NCBI RefSeq assembly: GCF_001649575.2
Contig: NC_051438.1
Coordinates: forward strand, 28,510,345-28,574,344
Source of the DNA: Kryptolebias marmoratus
Lineage: Eukaryota > Chordata > Actinopteri > Cyprinodontiformes > Rivulidae
Direction of reading: 5' to 3'
DNA: 64,000 nucleotides
The notes below the pieces were generated by a model that was not told the origin of the DNA, ran no database searches, and worked only from the letters and a program-made list of their open reading frames with translations. Of the stretch, positions 1 through 13,280 are shown piece after piece (position 1 is the stretch's first letter; each line of letters begins with the position of its first letter). A program made the position numbers and the translations under genes.

Positions 1-3000
1 GACTTGGATGAGGAAATTTCTGTCCTGAGTCTGATGGTACAGAGTCCTTCTGCTCTGTCAGCTTCTCCTGGAAGTAAATCTGAAAGATGGAAGTGTGGGG
101 ACATCAGGGGTGAGATGTGAAGTAGCTGCTGACTGCCTTTAATGTTTTATAGTTCAGTCAGTTGTGTTTGGGGTGGGGGTGGGGGGGGCAGTTTGTGGGG
201 AAAATGGGGGTCAGATGCCACTTGGATCCCACTAAAAATCTATTGCTGCTTCTTTGACTGCTGTGCATTTAATGTGGACCTGATTATGCAGCCTATAGTG
301 CTGCCAGGAATTAGAAAATGTGTGTGTGTGTGTGTTAGTGTTATGAGAGTCAGGAAACTGAACAGGACAACTTCACAGTGTGTGGGTCGGGCTGTTTTGT
401 TACAGCCTTTATGTAAAAATGATTTTTGAGTACCGTCATTGGATTTATGCATAGCTTTGCTGCTCATACTGTTTGTGTTTGATAAAACATGCCGTAACAT
501 TCAGTCCTACGCCATGTTAAGTTATGCGTTTGCATTTTTCTACATATTCTGAACAAGTGAATTGGCTGTTTTATAAACTAAAGCGTTGGTTCCTAAACTT
601 TTCAGCTACCAACCTACAAAATATAAAGTGAAAATTATGACTCCAAATATTACTGAATGAAACAAACAATATTAACAACCATAATGCAATTTCTATTCAT
701 TTAAAATTACGGTTTTTATCTCCCATGTATAGCAAAAATGTAATTATGAATATTTTTTTTGACAAATTTTCACCGTACTTGTTTGAAAAACTAAATCACA
801 GATTCTTAGAAATGTTATTGTGGTTGTTAAGACTCTTTGTGTTCTCATTATGCTTTCATTAGGTTTGTATATTCAGATTCCATTAGATGGGTCACAAACC
901 TGTGTCATAACATTTTTGGGTTACAAACCCAAAGGTTTAGGAACCCCTGATCTAAAGAACTTCCTCTAACGGGTTTCCTTTGCAAACCCGCCTCATGTGG
1001 CTTCGTCATACAGTAGCTCCCAGTCGTTCACCACGCAAAGAAAATTTCCCCAGGAATTCTCCATACTGGGGAGACTGCCAGATCTTTCTCTCTAAAATAT
1101 ATTTGGCTGCCACTTCCCCTCTGATGTGTGTGTGAAGAGGAGGCACGCGGTAAATATGAGTTGGTGTCAGGGCGGGGGGATTTCAGGGGGGTTGCTCACT
1201 TTGATCCCTCTTTAGTTGGCTGCTCAGCAGTCACACACAGCCAGAGGCCAGCTCAGATCACACTGTTACTCTCAAGTTGGGTGGTGTGTGCAAGGTAAGG
1301 GGGGGGTTGATGTTTAACATGAAGGCACGCCTGGTTCAGATGAGGTTCAGCTCAGACCAGGTGACACTCTGCTGCTGTTCAATGGAAAGTAGAAGCTTTG
1401 TTTCTGGAAGAAAAAGACAGAAAACTAAAACCCATTGTTCCTTCTGTAAACAATAAATTATTTCCTGTTCTGTGATTCGTTTTTCCTTGAAAAAAGCTCT
1501 CCACACTCTGAGCTTTCATGCAGTGTATATACTGTGATTATACTAATGTGGCTCAGTGGCCATTTATACTTATCACAAAGTTGTTGGATTATCATAACAG
1601 TATAAAACCAGATCAAGGCTGCAGAATGTCTGTAGATGTGCAGAATCAGGCAGGCAGCTGCAGCTGTAACTGAACATGTGCATCATCTGTGCTCATGTTT
1701 ACTGTAACACCAGCTTCAACTCATTGGGCCAAATGGTTTGCATCTCCTGGATTACTTGGTTTCGTGTGTTTGCATCTGTATGGAAAATACACCATGTGTG
1801 AGTTCATGTTGTGTGACGTGACTGAAAATGAGTCAACAATGGTGTTGTCCCTGGAAGAGCCTTTCAGGATGGAGAATTCAAACAATTCTGATGTATCAGT
1901 GTGTACTCATTCTCAGATTTGTTAAGTATGCTGACAAATTTACCAATTTAGAAGAAGTTTTGCAAAAGCTGCACGTGTTTGAATGTCGATTTCTGTCTTT
2001 TTGGTGCTCCACCTCCCTGCTTGATCTCTGATATTTATTCTTAACAGCTGTCTTACTCGATCTTTCTCTTTTCTTGAACATTTAGCAGCAGATTGACTCT
2101 TAGATTCCTACCTAAACGTCTTCTCTGAGATTCTACACAGCCTACGACCAGCCTAATGTAGGTCAATCATGTGACGGACGTTTTCAAGTGGTTTTCAGCG
2201 GATTCAGTTGAGATCTTTGTTTACATAGATTGCGGACCCTCATTTCAGAATTGCATATCAGTATATCTGGAAAACTGCTTGAGTAAACTCTTTCAAACTG
2301 CTGCAATTTTTATAGTTTAGGATAACCTTTTCTGCGTTTGATTTCATACTTTGAAATTAGGACTTTCAAGTTAAACAATTATTTATGTGTTGTTAAACGA
2401 AAATAGATATTGGCAGAAAAAAATAAACAACAGACAAAATGTTGTTAATTAATTTACAGACTGTAAGAGTGGCTTTTCTAGTTTTACACAGGCAGCCTGT
2501 TACAACAAAACAAAAAGAGAAGTCGATGGAAGTCAATCTGCAAACCTGAGGCCTTTTTTTCTGTGTGTGAGAAATGTGGCCATCATCATCTGAGTCCGCT
2601 TGCTTTGTGAGACCAAAATAGTGTGTGTCCTGGAAAAGTATGTTACTCTGTCTGTGTGTCTTGGGACAGCTGTTTGTCATTCTGTCCTTTCAAGTCACAC
2701 AAAGTCACACACACTTAGACCCCACCAGTCCCATGTAAAGGTCAGAAGTCTGTCCCTTTTGGTCATGCTAGAGTTACAAAACAAACCCTCCCCCTTTATG
2801 AGACTGAGGGAGGAAGGGATGTTGGGGACAGTGACACTTAAAATAAAAATTCACACAGTGTCAAATACAGCAACACACACTCTGTCCTGCTGGTTGTTTT
2901 GAAGATGGGATAAAATGATGCTGCTTTAGATGAGCAATGACCTAATCTGTGACCCAGTAATTCTCCGGTATCAGAGCTGCGCCCAACATTTTTGCACCTT

Positions 3001-5948
3001 CTCACCTTTACGTGACTGTCATGGCAAAGCAGCAATGATTTTAGTTGAGATTTGTTTGTTAAAGAGTTGTTTAGAAGTCTGTCTGTGTCTCTCTTGAGTC
3101 CCTGAGGAGACGAGACAGAAAGAAAGATAGATGATGACTATGGCAGCAAAAACAACTTCCTTATTTAGACTAAGAGGAAGAAAGGCTAAGAGTGGAGATA
3201 TCCTGTGAGGAGCAGCACTGGATGTTTAGTTTTTTTGTGATGAATTTTTACTCCTATCATCCTGTCCAACTTGTCCATCAGCAGCTAGAGGCTAAAAACA
3301 GCCAAGAGTGATCATGTGATGTTGTTTAGGTGTTGTGTTTCAGGGCCTTCAGTGAAGTATGAGAAAATTAATTAACACGAGCCATCAATAAGGAGGAAAG
3401 AAACTTTCCTTCTTTTCGTCTTGATTCAGTGTTGCTGGTATTGATGTTTATTAATAAATGTTTCTCAGACAGACTTTGTGTTTAGAAGCTTCCCTCTGTT
3501 TCTCTTCCTTCTTCTCTTATTCTCATTAAATGTAGAATGACCTTTCAAATGTGAAATATCATCCTCCATCTAACATTCAAAAACCTGAAGGCCCCACAAA
3601 ATAATCAAATGTTCTGAGAGCGTTTTCTGTGGCGAGCCTTGGAAACATCAAATATTTCTTTTTGAGATTACCTTGGGATCATATTTTCTGTGTGCACAAG
3701 GGCCTGTATTTACTTATCTTTAAAATACTCAATTATACATCACCACTTGTTGCAATATGTATCTTTTTACTGATTGTTGTGTTCACAAAGAAGGAAACTG
3801 CGTGAATGAAACAAAGGTACTCATTGCAAACTATAAAATCAAATATAAAAAGAAGAGGCTTTGTAGGCAGAGCTGAAGCATCATAGAGAGGGAGGAAGAA
3901 GTTTACCTTCCTCTAAATTTAACATCTGTTGGTTCTAATATATTCTAATCATCCTGTCTTCAGTTCAATTATTTCAAAATGATTTTTGTTCCACATATTT
4001 TGAACTACAGCACTCAACAAAACCTTTTCTGTGGTATCTTTTTAGTCATTGCATAGGTTGTGTTGTATGTCACAGTTACCTACTGTTTCAGGTTTTAACA
4101 AGCTTACAGTAATAATATCACTTCAGTGTCACATGGTGCCTTTCGTTCAGTTTCCAGTGAAAAAGCTGTTAAAAGTTAACAAATTACAAAAGAAGCAAAA
4201 ACAACAGCTTAAAACTTGAGATTTTCTCTTCACCACATCTGTTCTCATCCTTAGAGTAGAGCTAATGGGAATAAGGTTTTGGTTTTTCTGTAATAAAAGC
4301 TTATGATACTTGTATAAAAGTGTGCTTCACGTTAGAATGGAACTTGCAAAAACGACAGCAGCAGTTGCATCTAAGTTTTGTAAATCTGCATTACTCACAC
4401 TGAGGAGCGGCTTGCATCAGATAACAGCTGACTTTCAAACTGAGCACTGAAAGCAGTTCTACTCCTGATGTTCCTAATGTTCTCTTTATGACCGACTCTG
4501 GGCTCAGGCTCGACACCAGGCTGAATGGAAGTGAAATTTATCTCCCGTGAAGTCCGAAGTCCACAGAGGTTTGCTAAACAACAACAACTGCGAACTACCA
4601 GTTGATCTATTTTGCTACTAATAGGACTATAATAAAAAAAATACATTGATTTTTATTAGTCAGTGTTGAATCTGTCATATATTTCATGAACGCCAGAGTT
4701 CCAGCGAAAGTATCAAAGTTCTGCTAACCCTAAACCCTTAGCCTGTGCTTACATATAAAATCAAATCCCATCATCCATGTTCTCAAATCAGCACAAAACA
4801 AGAGCCGCTGTGCGGATCAGACACAAGGTTGCAGAAGGTTTTAGTCTTCATATATAGTATTTAGCTTTTTTTTTAATACAAAAGGTTGGAAACAGCTGGA
4901 GGCAACTCATGTTGGCCATTTTCAAAAAAACAAAACAAAACAAAACAAAAAAGAAGACCACTGTTTTCACAGATTAATAAATGAGGTTTGCTTGTCTTCT
5001 GGGCAGCCATTACTTTGTGTTTATTTCAGTCCAAAATAGAAACCAGTTTGCAGGGACTGAAAAAAAGTAATCCATCACACCTACCAGCATGCTACGCTAA
5101 TGTGAAGCTACAGAAAATGCATCAACAATAATAAAAAATCAACTAAGTCTATTACTTTCCCTCTGTCCACCTCTTTCTTCCTCTGACTTGGTGTTTTCCG
5201 TTCCCGTCGGTTGATCTTTTTGCACGATTAGGGAGTCGTGACTGGATGGATGCAGGAGCGATGGAGGGATGAAGAGGGAGGGGTTGAAGAGTGAGCCATG
5301 ATGCTCACTTCTACCTCAGCTACGCAGGGCAGGACAGCAGACAGGAGACAGAGAGGGAGACGGAAGATTGAAGGGTTGAAGAGCAGAGGAAAATGGTGTG
5401 GCAGCCAAAAGACACGAGAAAGGAGCAAAAGATGGGAAAAGGAGAGATTTTTTAATATGTAATGAAGGGCTGGAGAGAAGGAGGGAGGGGATACAGAAGG
5501 AAATAATGACAGGGAGGGGTCAGGATGGAAGGATAAGTTTGCAGACAGACCAAGCTCTGCATGAGAATGAGACAAGACAGGACACACACACACACACAGA
5601 GTCGTGATGCATCTGCTAGATGAGCCATTCGATCAGGTGACCGAGGTCTGGTCCATTACCTTTTACCTGCTTCTCCTCTTCCCTCTTCCTCTGTGTCCTT
5701 TCATTTGAACACTTCTTCTTCTCCCTTTTCTCTGACCTTGTTCCTCCATTCTTTCCTTCGGCTTATCCTCTCTCCCTTCATTGGGGTCTCTGCTAATGAA
5801 ACTCGTCACTGTTCACACTAATAGAGCCACTGCAACACAGAAAGGCCATAAATCAGTCAGTGTGTGTTCATGAATGTGTGTGTGAACAGGCCATTTAGTT
5901 TCATGGCGGTGATATAAAAGCCTAATCTGCCTAGATACAGTACCTGAA

Positions 5949-5949
<1 letters not shown>

Positions 5950-5980
<31 letters not shown>
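5950..5980 (+). repeat. (CA)n microsatellite
   Basis: About 15 uninterrupted CA units. Confidence 0.97.
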
Positions 5981-5981
<1 letters not shown>

Positions 5982-6884
5982 ACAGGGACCATGACCCGAG
6001 GAAGAATACTAAAGAAGACATTTAAATCCCGAATTTGCCTCGACCTCACGACGAGGTGGTGCCTCCTACTGCTGCAGTATCCGCGCGTGTGTCAGAGCAG
6101 GTGTGTTGTTATCCAAGCTGCTGTAACATTAGACACCTGCTGTCATTGTCTTTGTGCAAAGGACACCAAAGTGCTGATAGATAGGGTATCCCCTGTGGAC
6201 TCCCGCGCATTGGAGGTTATATTTTTGATGCCCTGGGAAAATGCAAGTCCGAAGCTGTCATGTCTATATTGATGACAGCTGCCTGAGATGTTTGTTTGTT
6301 TGTGCGTGAAACAGCTGCAGGCAGGGTTAACCTGCAATCCTGAATAAAATGGCTGCTTTTTATTCTACCTGTTGAGAGCTATAAAGTGACAGATTACCGT
6401 CTCTCTGTGTTTTTCAGTAAGATATCTGGAGATAAGGACGGATTTCTCCCACACGGGTGAAGTCTTCAGCATCAAAAACAAACGTCCACTGAGGAAATTC
6501 ACTCTGATGAAAGTGAACCTGTGTGGGGATGGGAAAAGGCTAAAAGGCCTAAGGGAAATGCAGACTTAATTATTACTTTAGTTCATCCATGCTTGTTTGA
6601 GATCCTCTCTAGCTTGATCTCTTTCGTTTACATCTGGTATACAAAGGTGTTGTAGTTAATTTAGTTGCTATATTATACTGTAGCTCCTTTAAACCCCTCA
6701 ACAGTTGTTATGCTCATCTTCCTCTCAACCTTCTGCTCCCACAGCTCCCATGCTGAGGGTTGTTTAGCTGCATGTTTCCCAGATACCTCGACTTTGTGTG
6801 TGAGAGAGAGAGTTGACGGGCTACTAGAGACTGTAAGGGACTTCCACCGAGATGCACGAGGGCACATTTCATCATTTCATCATT

Positions 6885-7245
6885 TCAGATTAAAGGCCTA
6901 CCATTATACTATAGCTGCTTTTCATGCCACATTTTGAGGCTAAGATCATCTTAAGTTGAGAAATGATTCAGTTACAGCCATTTTGATCAGACCTTAAACA
7001 TATAATCTCATGCAAGCTGTGAAAAACAGTCAGCTATTAATGCACCAAATTTTAAAATTCACTTTGGCCATCTTGAATTTAGTTGACTCCAATAGTCACT
7101 TGTAAGTGTACATCTAATGATTACTTCCTGAAAATGTCATTGGAATTTGTTCAGTGATTCATGAGATCTTCTGCTAACCATACAGACAAATGAACACATG
7201 ACCAGGATACACATTATCACTCTGCTCTCGTCTTTGGTGATAAAT
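6885..7245. repeat. unrecognised dispersed repeat family, copy 1
   Basis: It shares AGTTACAGCCATTTTGA, GCCATCTTGAATTTAGTTGACTCC-type wording, a TGTACATCTAATGATTA segment and GTGATTCATGAGATCTTCTG with the copy at about 63095-63380. It begins near TTAAAGGCCTACCATTATAC, like the AGGCCTAGCATTCAT ends of copies at 28613 and 39340. No coding capacity seen. Confidence 0.6.
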
Positions 7246-8414
7246 ATTCAAAACTTTAGGGTTTACTCATAAAATTGTCTCTTTGGATTAACAGCCAGGA
7301 GTTTCTGTGTGATTACAGATTTATTCTCTTTAATATTTCCTAAGTGTTTATGAATCCAGGTTGAATTTTTACAGCTACCTTCTAAGTGTAGTCCATGAAG
7401 TTATTGAGCACATGTAATAAATGTAATGGCTTTTAATTGGTTTCTCTGAGTCATCAGTTTGCATTTCATTTATTTATTTCACTCATTTCTGTGTAAACCT
7501 ATCAACAGTCACTGTAAAAATAGAATACTTATAAATATACTTAACTGGCTGAAAATGAGCAGAAAGAAGAAGCCTATAAAACCAGCAGGTTTCCACAATC
7601 TAAGACTTAAAGCCATTTAACATTACATGTTATCATTCAGTAGGTTTATAGTGTCTTTATTTGTTTTATATAGAATTTCCTGAACTGAATCGTGTTTAAA
7701 CGACATGTTTAAATGACAGAAAGGTATTTTGTTGCCACTCTTTCCAGAGTAGTTCCTGTTAATATTCAGTCGGCTGCAACCAGCAGAGAAATGACAATCA
7801 GATGCTGTTTGTCTTTCTGTTTTCTGCACACACATTCACTCACTGAGCCACAGGTTTGTTTATGTTTTGTGAGAGAGCAAATAGGATGTGATTGGGCATG
7901 TAATTAGCTGTGTGCACTCAGGTTTTCATCAGGTTTATGTTTCTGTTCCCACGGCAGAAACAGACGAAGCTGCTTCAGACTTTCACTGAGTCTCATCCAA
8001 TTTCTATGGTGAACCTAAAATTATTGAACAATTGATTCATTTATATGTGTGTAAAATATATTCTCAACCTTTTTATGATGTTGGGAGTCAAAGATTTTCA
8101 TTTATGCACCATGTTTTAGCAAAAAAACTGATTTTCCATCAGGCTACAAAGGCGTGTTTTTCAAAAAAATCGTTGAATCGTGACAGTTTTTAGCACTTAA
8201 CTGTTATTGCTATAAAGGGATGTATTTTAGTTCATAGCCAAACAAATGCAGAGCACTGATAAAGGCATCACTTCAGCCCTTTGGGGACGCTACAAAGAAT
8301 GGAGTAAAAATAACTGCGACAGTCTTGTCAACTCTACGGCCTATTAGTTTGTTTAATTCGACTTCCCACGCTTTCCTCAGTGGGATCCCCACCTCGCTCT
8401 GTTTGTGATATTTC

Positions 8415-10535
8415 AGGTTTAATTCAATTCAAAGCTTTATTGTCATATGCACAGTAAGAAACACGTTTCCCTGTACAATGAAATTTCTACTTTGCTGCCC
8501 ACGCTGGATGTCAGACACAAGGTAAGATATGAGATAGTAGAATCAAATCGAAGCATGCAATAGAAAATAAATAAGTAAATATACATTTCCAGAAATACAA
8601 AACAATACAATACAATCTATATACAATGTGCAGTAGTGTGGTAGTGTTCAACATTATTATATTGCAACAGTCCGTAGTAGAATTGTCTAATCATACATGT
8701 GCAGCTGTATGCAGACAGGTAAACAGTATAAAGGTAAAGTGCAGTGTAGTGCAGTTATTTATGTGCCATTAATGTAAGTTATTATGGAAGCCATCAGCTC
8801 AGCTGTTTAAGAGTCTGATGGCCGTGGGAAAGAAAGAGTTCTTAAATCTGTTAGTCCTGCATTTCACACTTCTGTACCTTCGGCCTGAAGGGAGGAGTGT
8901 GAATAGTCCGTGTTGGGGATGGGTGGGGTCTCTGGAGATGGAGACAGCTCTCCTGTGGACTCTGCGATGGTAGATGCTGTGCAGAGAGGGCAGTGCAGTC
9001 CTGGTGATTTTTGAGGCTGTTTTAACCACTCTCTGCAGGCGTTTGCGGTCCTTCACAGTAGNNNNNNNNNNNNNNNNNNNNNNNNNNNNNNNNNNNNNNN
9101 NNNNNNNNNNNNNNNNNNNNNNNNNNNNNNNNNNNNNNNNNNNNNNNNNNNNNNNNNNNNNNNNNNNNNNNNNNNNNNNNNNNNNNNNNNNNNNNNNNNN
9201 NNNNNNNNNNNNNNNNNNNNNNNNNNNNNNNNNNNNNNNNNNNNNNNNNNNNNNNNNNNNNNNNNNNNNNNNNNNNNNNNNNNNNNNNNNNNNNNNNNNN
9301 NNNNNNNNNNNNNNNNNNNNNNNNNNNNNNNNNNNNNNNNNNNNNNNNNNNNNNNNNNNNNNNNNNNNNNNNNNNNNNNNNNNNNNNNNNNNNNNNNNNN
9401 NNNNNNNNNNNNNNNNNNNNNNNNNNNNNNNNNNNNNNNNNNNNNNNNNNNNNNNNNNNNNNNNNNNNNNNNNNNNNNNNNNNNNNNNNNNNNNNNNNNN
9501 NNNNNNNNNNNNNNNNNNNNNNNNNNNNNNNNNNNNNNNNNNNNNNNNNNNNNNNNNNNNNNNNNNNNNNNNNNNNNNNNNNNNNNNNNNNNNNNNNNNN
9601 NNNNNGCCAGTCAGGAAGTTCAAGAGCCAGTCACAGATGGAGGGATGTAGCCCGAGAGATGACAATTTGTGGGTGAGTTTGTGTGGGATGACCGTGTTGA
9701 AAGCGGAGCTGTAGTCAATGAAAAGTATCCTGACGTAGGAATCTTTATTTTCCAAGTGGGAGAGGGAGACATGAAGGGCAGTGGCGATGATGTCTGAGGT
9801 GGACCTGTTGGCCCTGTAGGCATATTGCAAGGGGGTCTGTAGTGTCCGGTATACTGCTCTGAATGTGAGACAGCACCACTCTCTCAAAGCACTTCATAAT
9901 GATTGAAGTGAGAGCTACTGGTCTGTAGTCATTCAGGCAGGATGGGGGGTTCTTCTTGGGTAGGGGAACAATGGTGGTGGTCTTGTAGCATGTGGGAACG
10001 GTACATTGTCTTAGAGAAGTGTTGAAGATGGAGGTGAAAACTTCTACCAGTTCGTCAGCACATGCTCTGAGGGCCCGCCCAGGAATGTTGTCAGGTCCTG
10101 CAGCTTTGCGGGGGTTGATCCTCTTCAGAGCTTTGTGTACCTGGGCTGATGAGATGACTGGTGGGGGGGAGGGGTGTTGAGTAGTTGAGGTGTGTATGTG
10201 CTCTGTGGTGGTGCTGGTGGGGGTAGAATCCTCAAAGCGTGCGTAGAATGCATTGAGGTCATCCGGAAGGCTGTCTGAGGAGCTGATGGTGGTGTTGGGC
10301 CTGGACCTGAAGTTTGTTATTTGGTCCAGACATTCCCACATTTGCCTGGGGTCAGCAGTGGAGTAGAATGCCTCTGTCTTCTCTCTGTACTGTCTCTTGG
10401 CTGATCTTATGGCCTTGTCCAGTCTGTACTGTGCAGCTTTGAGCTCAGCCTCATTGCCAGATCTGAATGCAACAGAGCGGGCTCGTAGCATTTTCAGTAC
10501 CTCACTGTTAATCCAGGGCTTCAGCAGTGATGTCA
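8415..10535 (-). mobile_element. non-LTR retrotransposon (L2/Jockey-type LINE), 5'-truncated and broken
   Basis: On the minus strand, reading from about 10530 down to about 8800, the sequence encodes a LINE polyprotein remnant: a linker (KPWINSEV), reverse-transcriptase segments ([56 protein letters not shown]) and the C-terminal block RDPTHPQHGLFTLLPSGRRY ending FFPTAIRLLNS. The endonuclease is absent, so the copy is 5'-truncated. A single-base frame change near 9828-9832 separates the first RT segments from the rest. Bases 9062-9605 are N, hiding the central RT and any YxDD motif. The 3' tail runs to about 8415, where (on +) TTCAATTCAAAGCTTTATTG marks the end. The family is placed in the L2/CR1/Jockey group from wording of the motifs; exact family not determined. 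Confidence 0.9.
9062..9605. other. assembly gap (544 N)
   Basis: A run of N lies inside the LINE reverse-transcriptase region. Open frames reported across it are artefacts of translating N. Confidence 0.99.
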
Positions 10536-13234
10536 GCGAACACGCCGCACAATGTTTCCCCCCCTTCAAAGGTTTTTATTCTGCCATAAAAAGTTCCCCA
10601 AGAGGCTGAGAACGCTCAGGTCGTTCCAGAGGCATTTATCTAATTGGACTCTTGATAACTGATGAAGGTCTGCTGCTACTGGTGACTCAGTGATATCATA
10701 TTACACGCCGCAGAATCGCATTTCCCTTCAGTGTCCTTGCTCTGTGCCGGCCTCCTCCTCCTTTTCTGCAGCCCTGTTTGTCTGACGTTACTCGCCGCCC
10801 GAGCTGTCCTTCACTCAGAACAAACAGAAAGCGTATGCAGCAACGCCCTGTCTTGGTTGCAGATGAAAAGCACAGCGTCAGCAGACAGCGTGGCGCTGGA
10901 GAGGATGCGGGACGAGAAACTCAAACAGAGCACGTTAGAGCCAGGGGCTATGCTGAAGCTTTATTTAAAAAATTTAATTTGTGAAGATTAATTTTATTTT
11001 AATTGATCGGCAGGAACAGTTTTGTAAAACAAATTTAATTTGTGATGAGTCTTCTAATTTATGTTGAGCGAACTTGCAAATTATCTGTAGCTCTCAGCTG
11101 ACCTTTGACCCTGGCGAGCATGAAGTTAACTCCGACTTTTTTCGTTCCTTATAAGAGCTTGACAAACTTTTCCTGATTCCTAGCTAAAAACAGAGATAAA
11201 AGTGTGGATGTGATGGAAATGGTTTCAATGGATAAACTGTAATTTATTGAAGATTGATTATATATGTATTGGCTGTTCTAAAAGTAGTTAGAAGTCATCA
11301 CCTACATTGCATAGTTGGCCACAGTGAAATCATGCGTGAGGTACAAAATGTGAGTAAAAACACCTTAAATAGGTTTCAAACTACAAATTACCTTTCTTCA
11401 GTTTTTTAATGTCACAATTTCAACCCTTCCTCCAATGAATGTGTGATTCATTTGACCTCAGGAGGTGGTGGGCCCACAGTTGCACACGGCTCACTGAGAT
11501 AAGTAAGAATGATATGGGTTTTCACCTCAGTCTCCAATAACACCAAAAAAAGTCACTAAATGTATCACTTTTTTGAAAAAGAGTTGCTAGAGTGGTCTAA
11601 AACTTGCTAACTATAGGGACAAAGTCTCTAAGTTGGCAACTTCGGTCAACCGGCACTTAGTCGCAGTGATAAAGTCTGTCATTTCTGTCAATAAATTTGA
11701 CAAAAAATAAAAATGGCAATCAAGGCAAAATGTCAATGGCATGTGAGAGAATATAAAAAACAAAAAAACAGTAGATGATTCAGGAAGGAGAAAAATAAGA
11801 AAATGGATGTTGAGCAGGATGCTCCTCTTTATTGTCACCATAATGAGTTCCTTAGCATGAGCCGCTGGTAGGTTTGACCTTGATTTCTTTTTTATAGACA
11901 CAATTATAACGTGCTAACATGTGAGACCTACATTCATCGGTTCAGCAACAGCAGATGGCTTTTAGAGCTTTCAGTCTAAAATGAGATGAAGAAGTACACT
12001 GAAGAGTGGGGGCAAAATATCCAATATAACAAGGTGGTAAAGAGAAAAGAAAAGAATGAGAAAAACAAAATGAAAACTGGAAGGTTGTTTGGGACAGAAA
12101 AGGAAGAAGAAAAGAAGCTAAAAGGAAGTTATGAATGTGAGTGACATTTTGTAGTTGTAATTTTTTTGTTCTGGTGATTAGTCAGGATAAACCGTACCAC
12201 TAATTGCCAACAAAGCTGTCCTGATTGCCATCCGATAGACTGCTCTCACCATGACGGATTCAGTCCTGCTCCACAGCAGCTTTAGGCTCTGCATCCTGAA
12301 AAACAATCGTTGTTGTCAGCTTTATAGGTTACCAATTTGATTTGTCAACAACGATAAAAACAACCGGCCTTTAGGAATGAGAGAAGCCCTTTTGGCCATT
12401 TCTTTTTGTTATCACGCCACAAATGGTAGATGGAATTAGATGATTGGTTTATAGGAGTGGTTCCCGACCTGTAGGTCTAAATAAATCCTGTAAGGTTGCA
12501 GGGAGTGCCTTAGGTTCAAGTGAAAGAACACAGGGGGTGCTAAATTCTTAAACATTTACCTGTTTCTTTTTGAAACAAAAATGAGGAATGTCCAGGCCCT
12601 AAAAAAGTCCTGTCTGTTCTCATTCCTCAGGCACCAGACAGCTTTCTTATTGAGTCCTGCAGAAGTTCAAGATCCCTGAAAGACACCCTTTAGTTCATGC
12701 AAAACCTGCAAAACACAGATATCAGCATGTAGGTAGGTTACATTGCAGAAGGACTCAGAAGACTGTAAAACATTGTTTGATGCAAATATTAGATTTATGA
12801 GGGTTCATGTCAACTAGACCTTTCTACAAAATGGAACCAGTTGTTTACAAAACATCAGTTTAATGGGCAGAATAAAACCAAATCTATCAGGTCACATCTT
12901 CATCTGAAACTGCATTAATTACTATAATCAGGAATAAAGATACCCTCAAAGAGGCTTTAATAAATTGAAAAAGTGAGTCTCGGGATTCTGCAGTGGAAGA
13001 CTGAGACCGATGCTCTGGAATTGGATCCTGAGATGGCTGGACATCTGACACTGGGACATCATAGACGCTGAGGGTTACAACCTGTTCAGTGGGAATTTAA
13101 TCAACAAAGGTCTCTCACAGAGAATTTGGAAAGTGTCTTTTTTGTTTTGTTTTGTTTAAAGACACTTCAAGTCTTCAAATTGAATTAGCCATGAGGAGAA
13201 GGGATGTGTTTTAATACAACAGCCTGCAATCAGA

Positions 13235-13280
13235 AATGAAGAATGAGTTTAATGAAGAATGAGTTTAATGAAGAATGAGG
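13235..13280 (+). repeat. 16-bp tandem repeat, about 2.9 units
   Basis: The unit AATGAAGAATGAGTTT occurs twice exactly, followed by a partial third unit AATGAAGAATGAGG. Confidence 0.9.

Larger units (their letters stand above)
1..8414 (+). other. non-coding DNA, probably intron 1 of ppargc1b (part 1)
   Basis: I find no coding exon with family similarity in this stretch. It holds a GT-rich patch near 319-334, a purine-rich tract at about 5240-5540, a (CA)n run at 5950-5980 and a dispersed-repeat copy at about 6885-7245. Since exon 2 is at 27839 and exon 1 is not found, the stretch is inferred to be intron 1; it could also include DNA upstream of an alternative promoter. A possible untranslated exon ending at 1294 is reported as a finding. 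Confidence 0.5.

Noticed and set aside
1..36. DLDEEISVLSLM encoded at the extreme left edge, faintly like the mammalian exon 1 peptide LLDEELSSFFLNYL, followed by a GTACAG that could be a donor in phase 0
   Set aside because: Only LDEE and scattered residues agree; the conserved FxxNYL is missing and the upstream context is cut off, so chance is more likely. Upstream sequence or a cDNA would decide.
5228..5593. 121-residue minus-strand open frame
   Set aside because: Ser/Pro/Leu-rich product of a purine-rich tract; no recognisable domain.
8974..9714. 246-residue plus-strand open frame
   Set aside because: Mostly translated N; the rest is antisense to the LINE.
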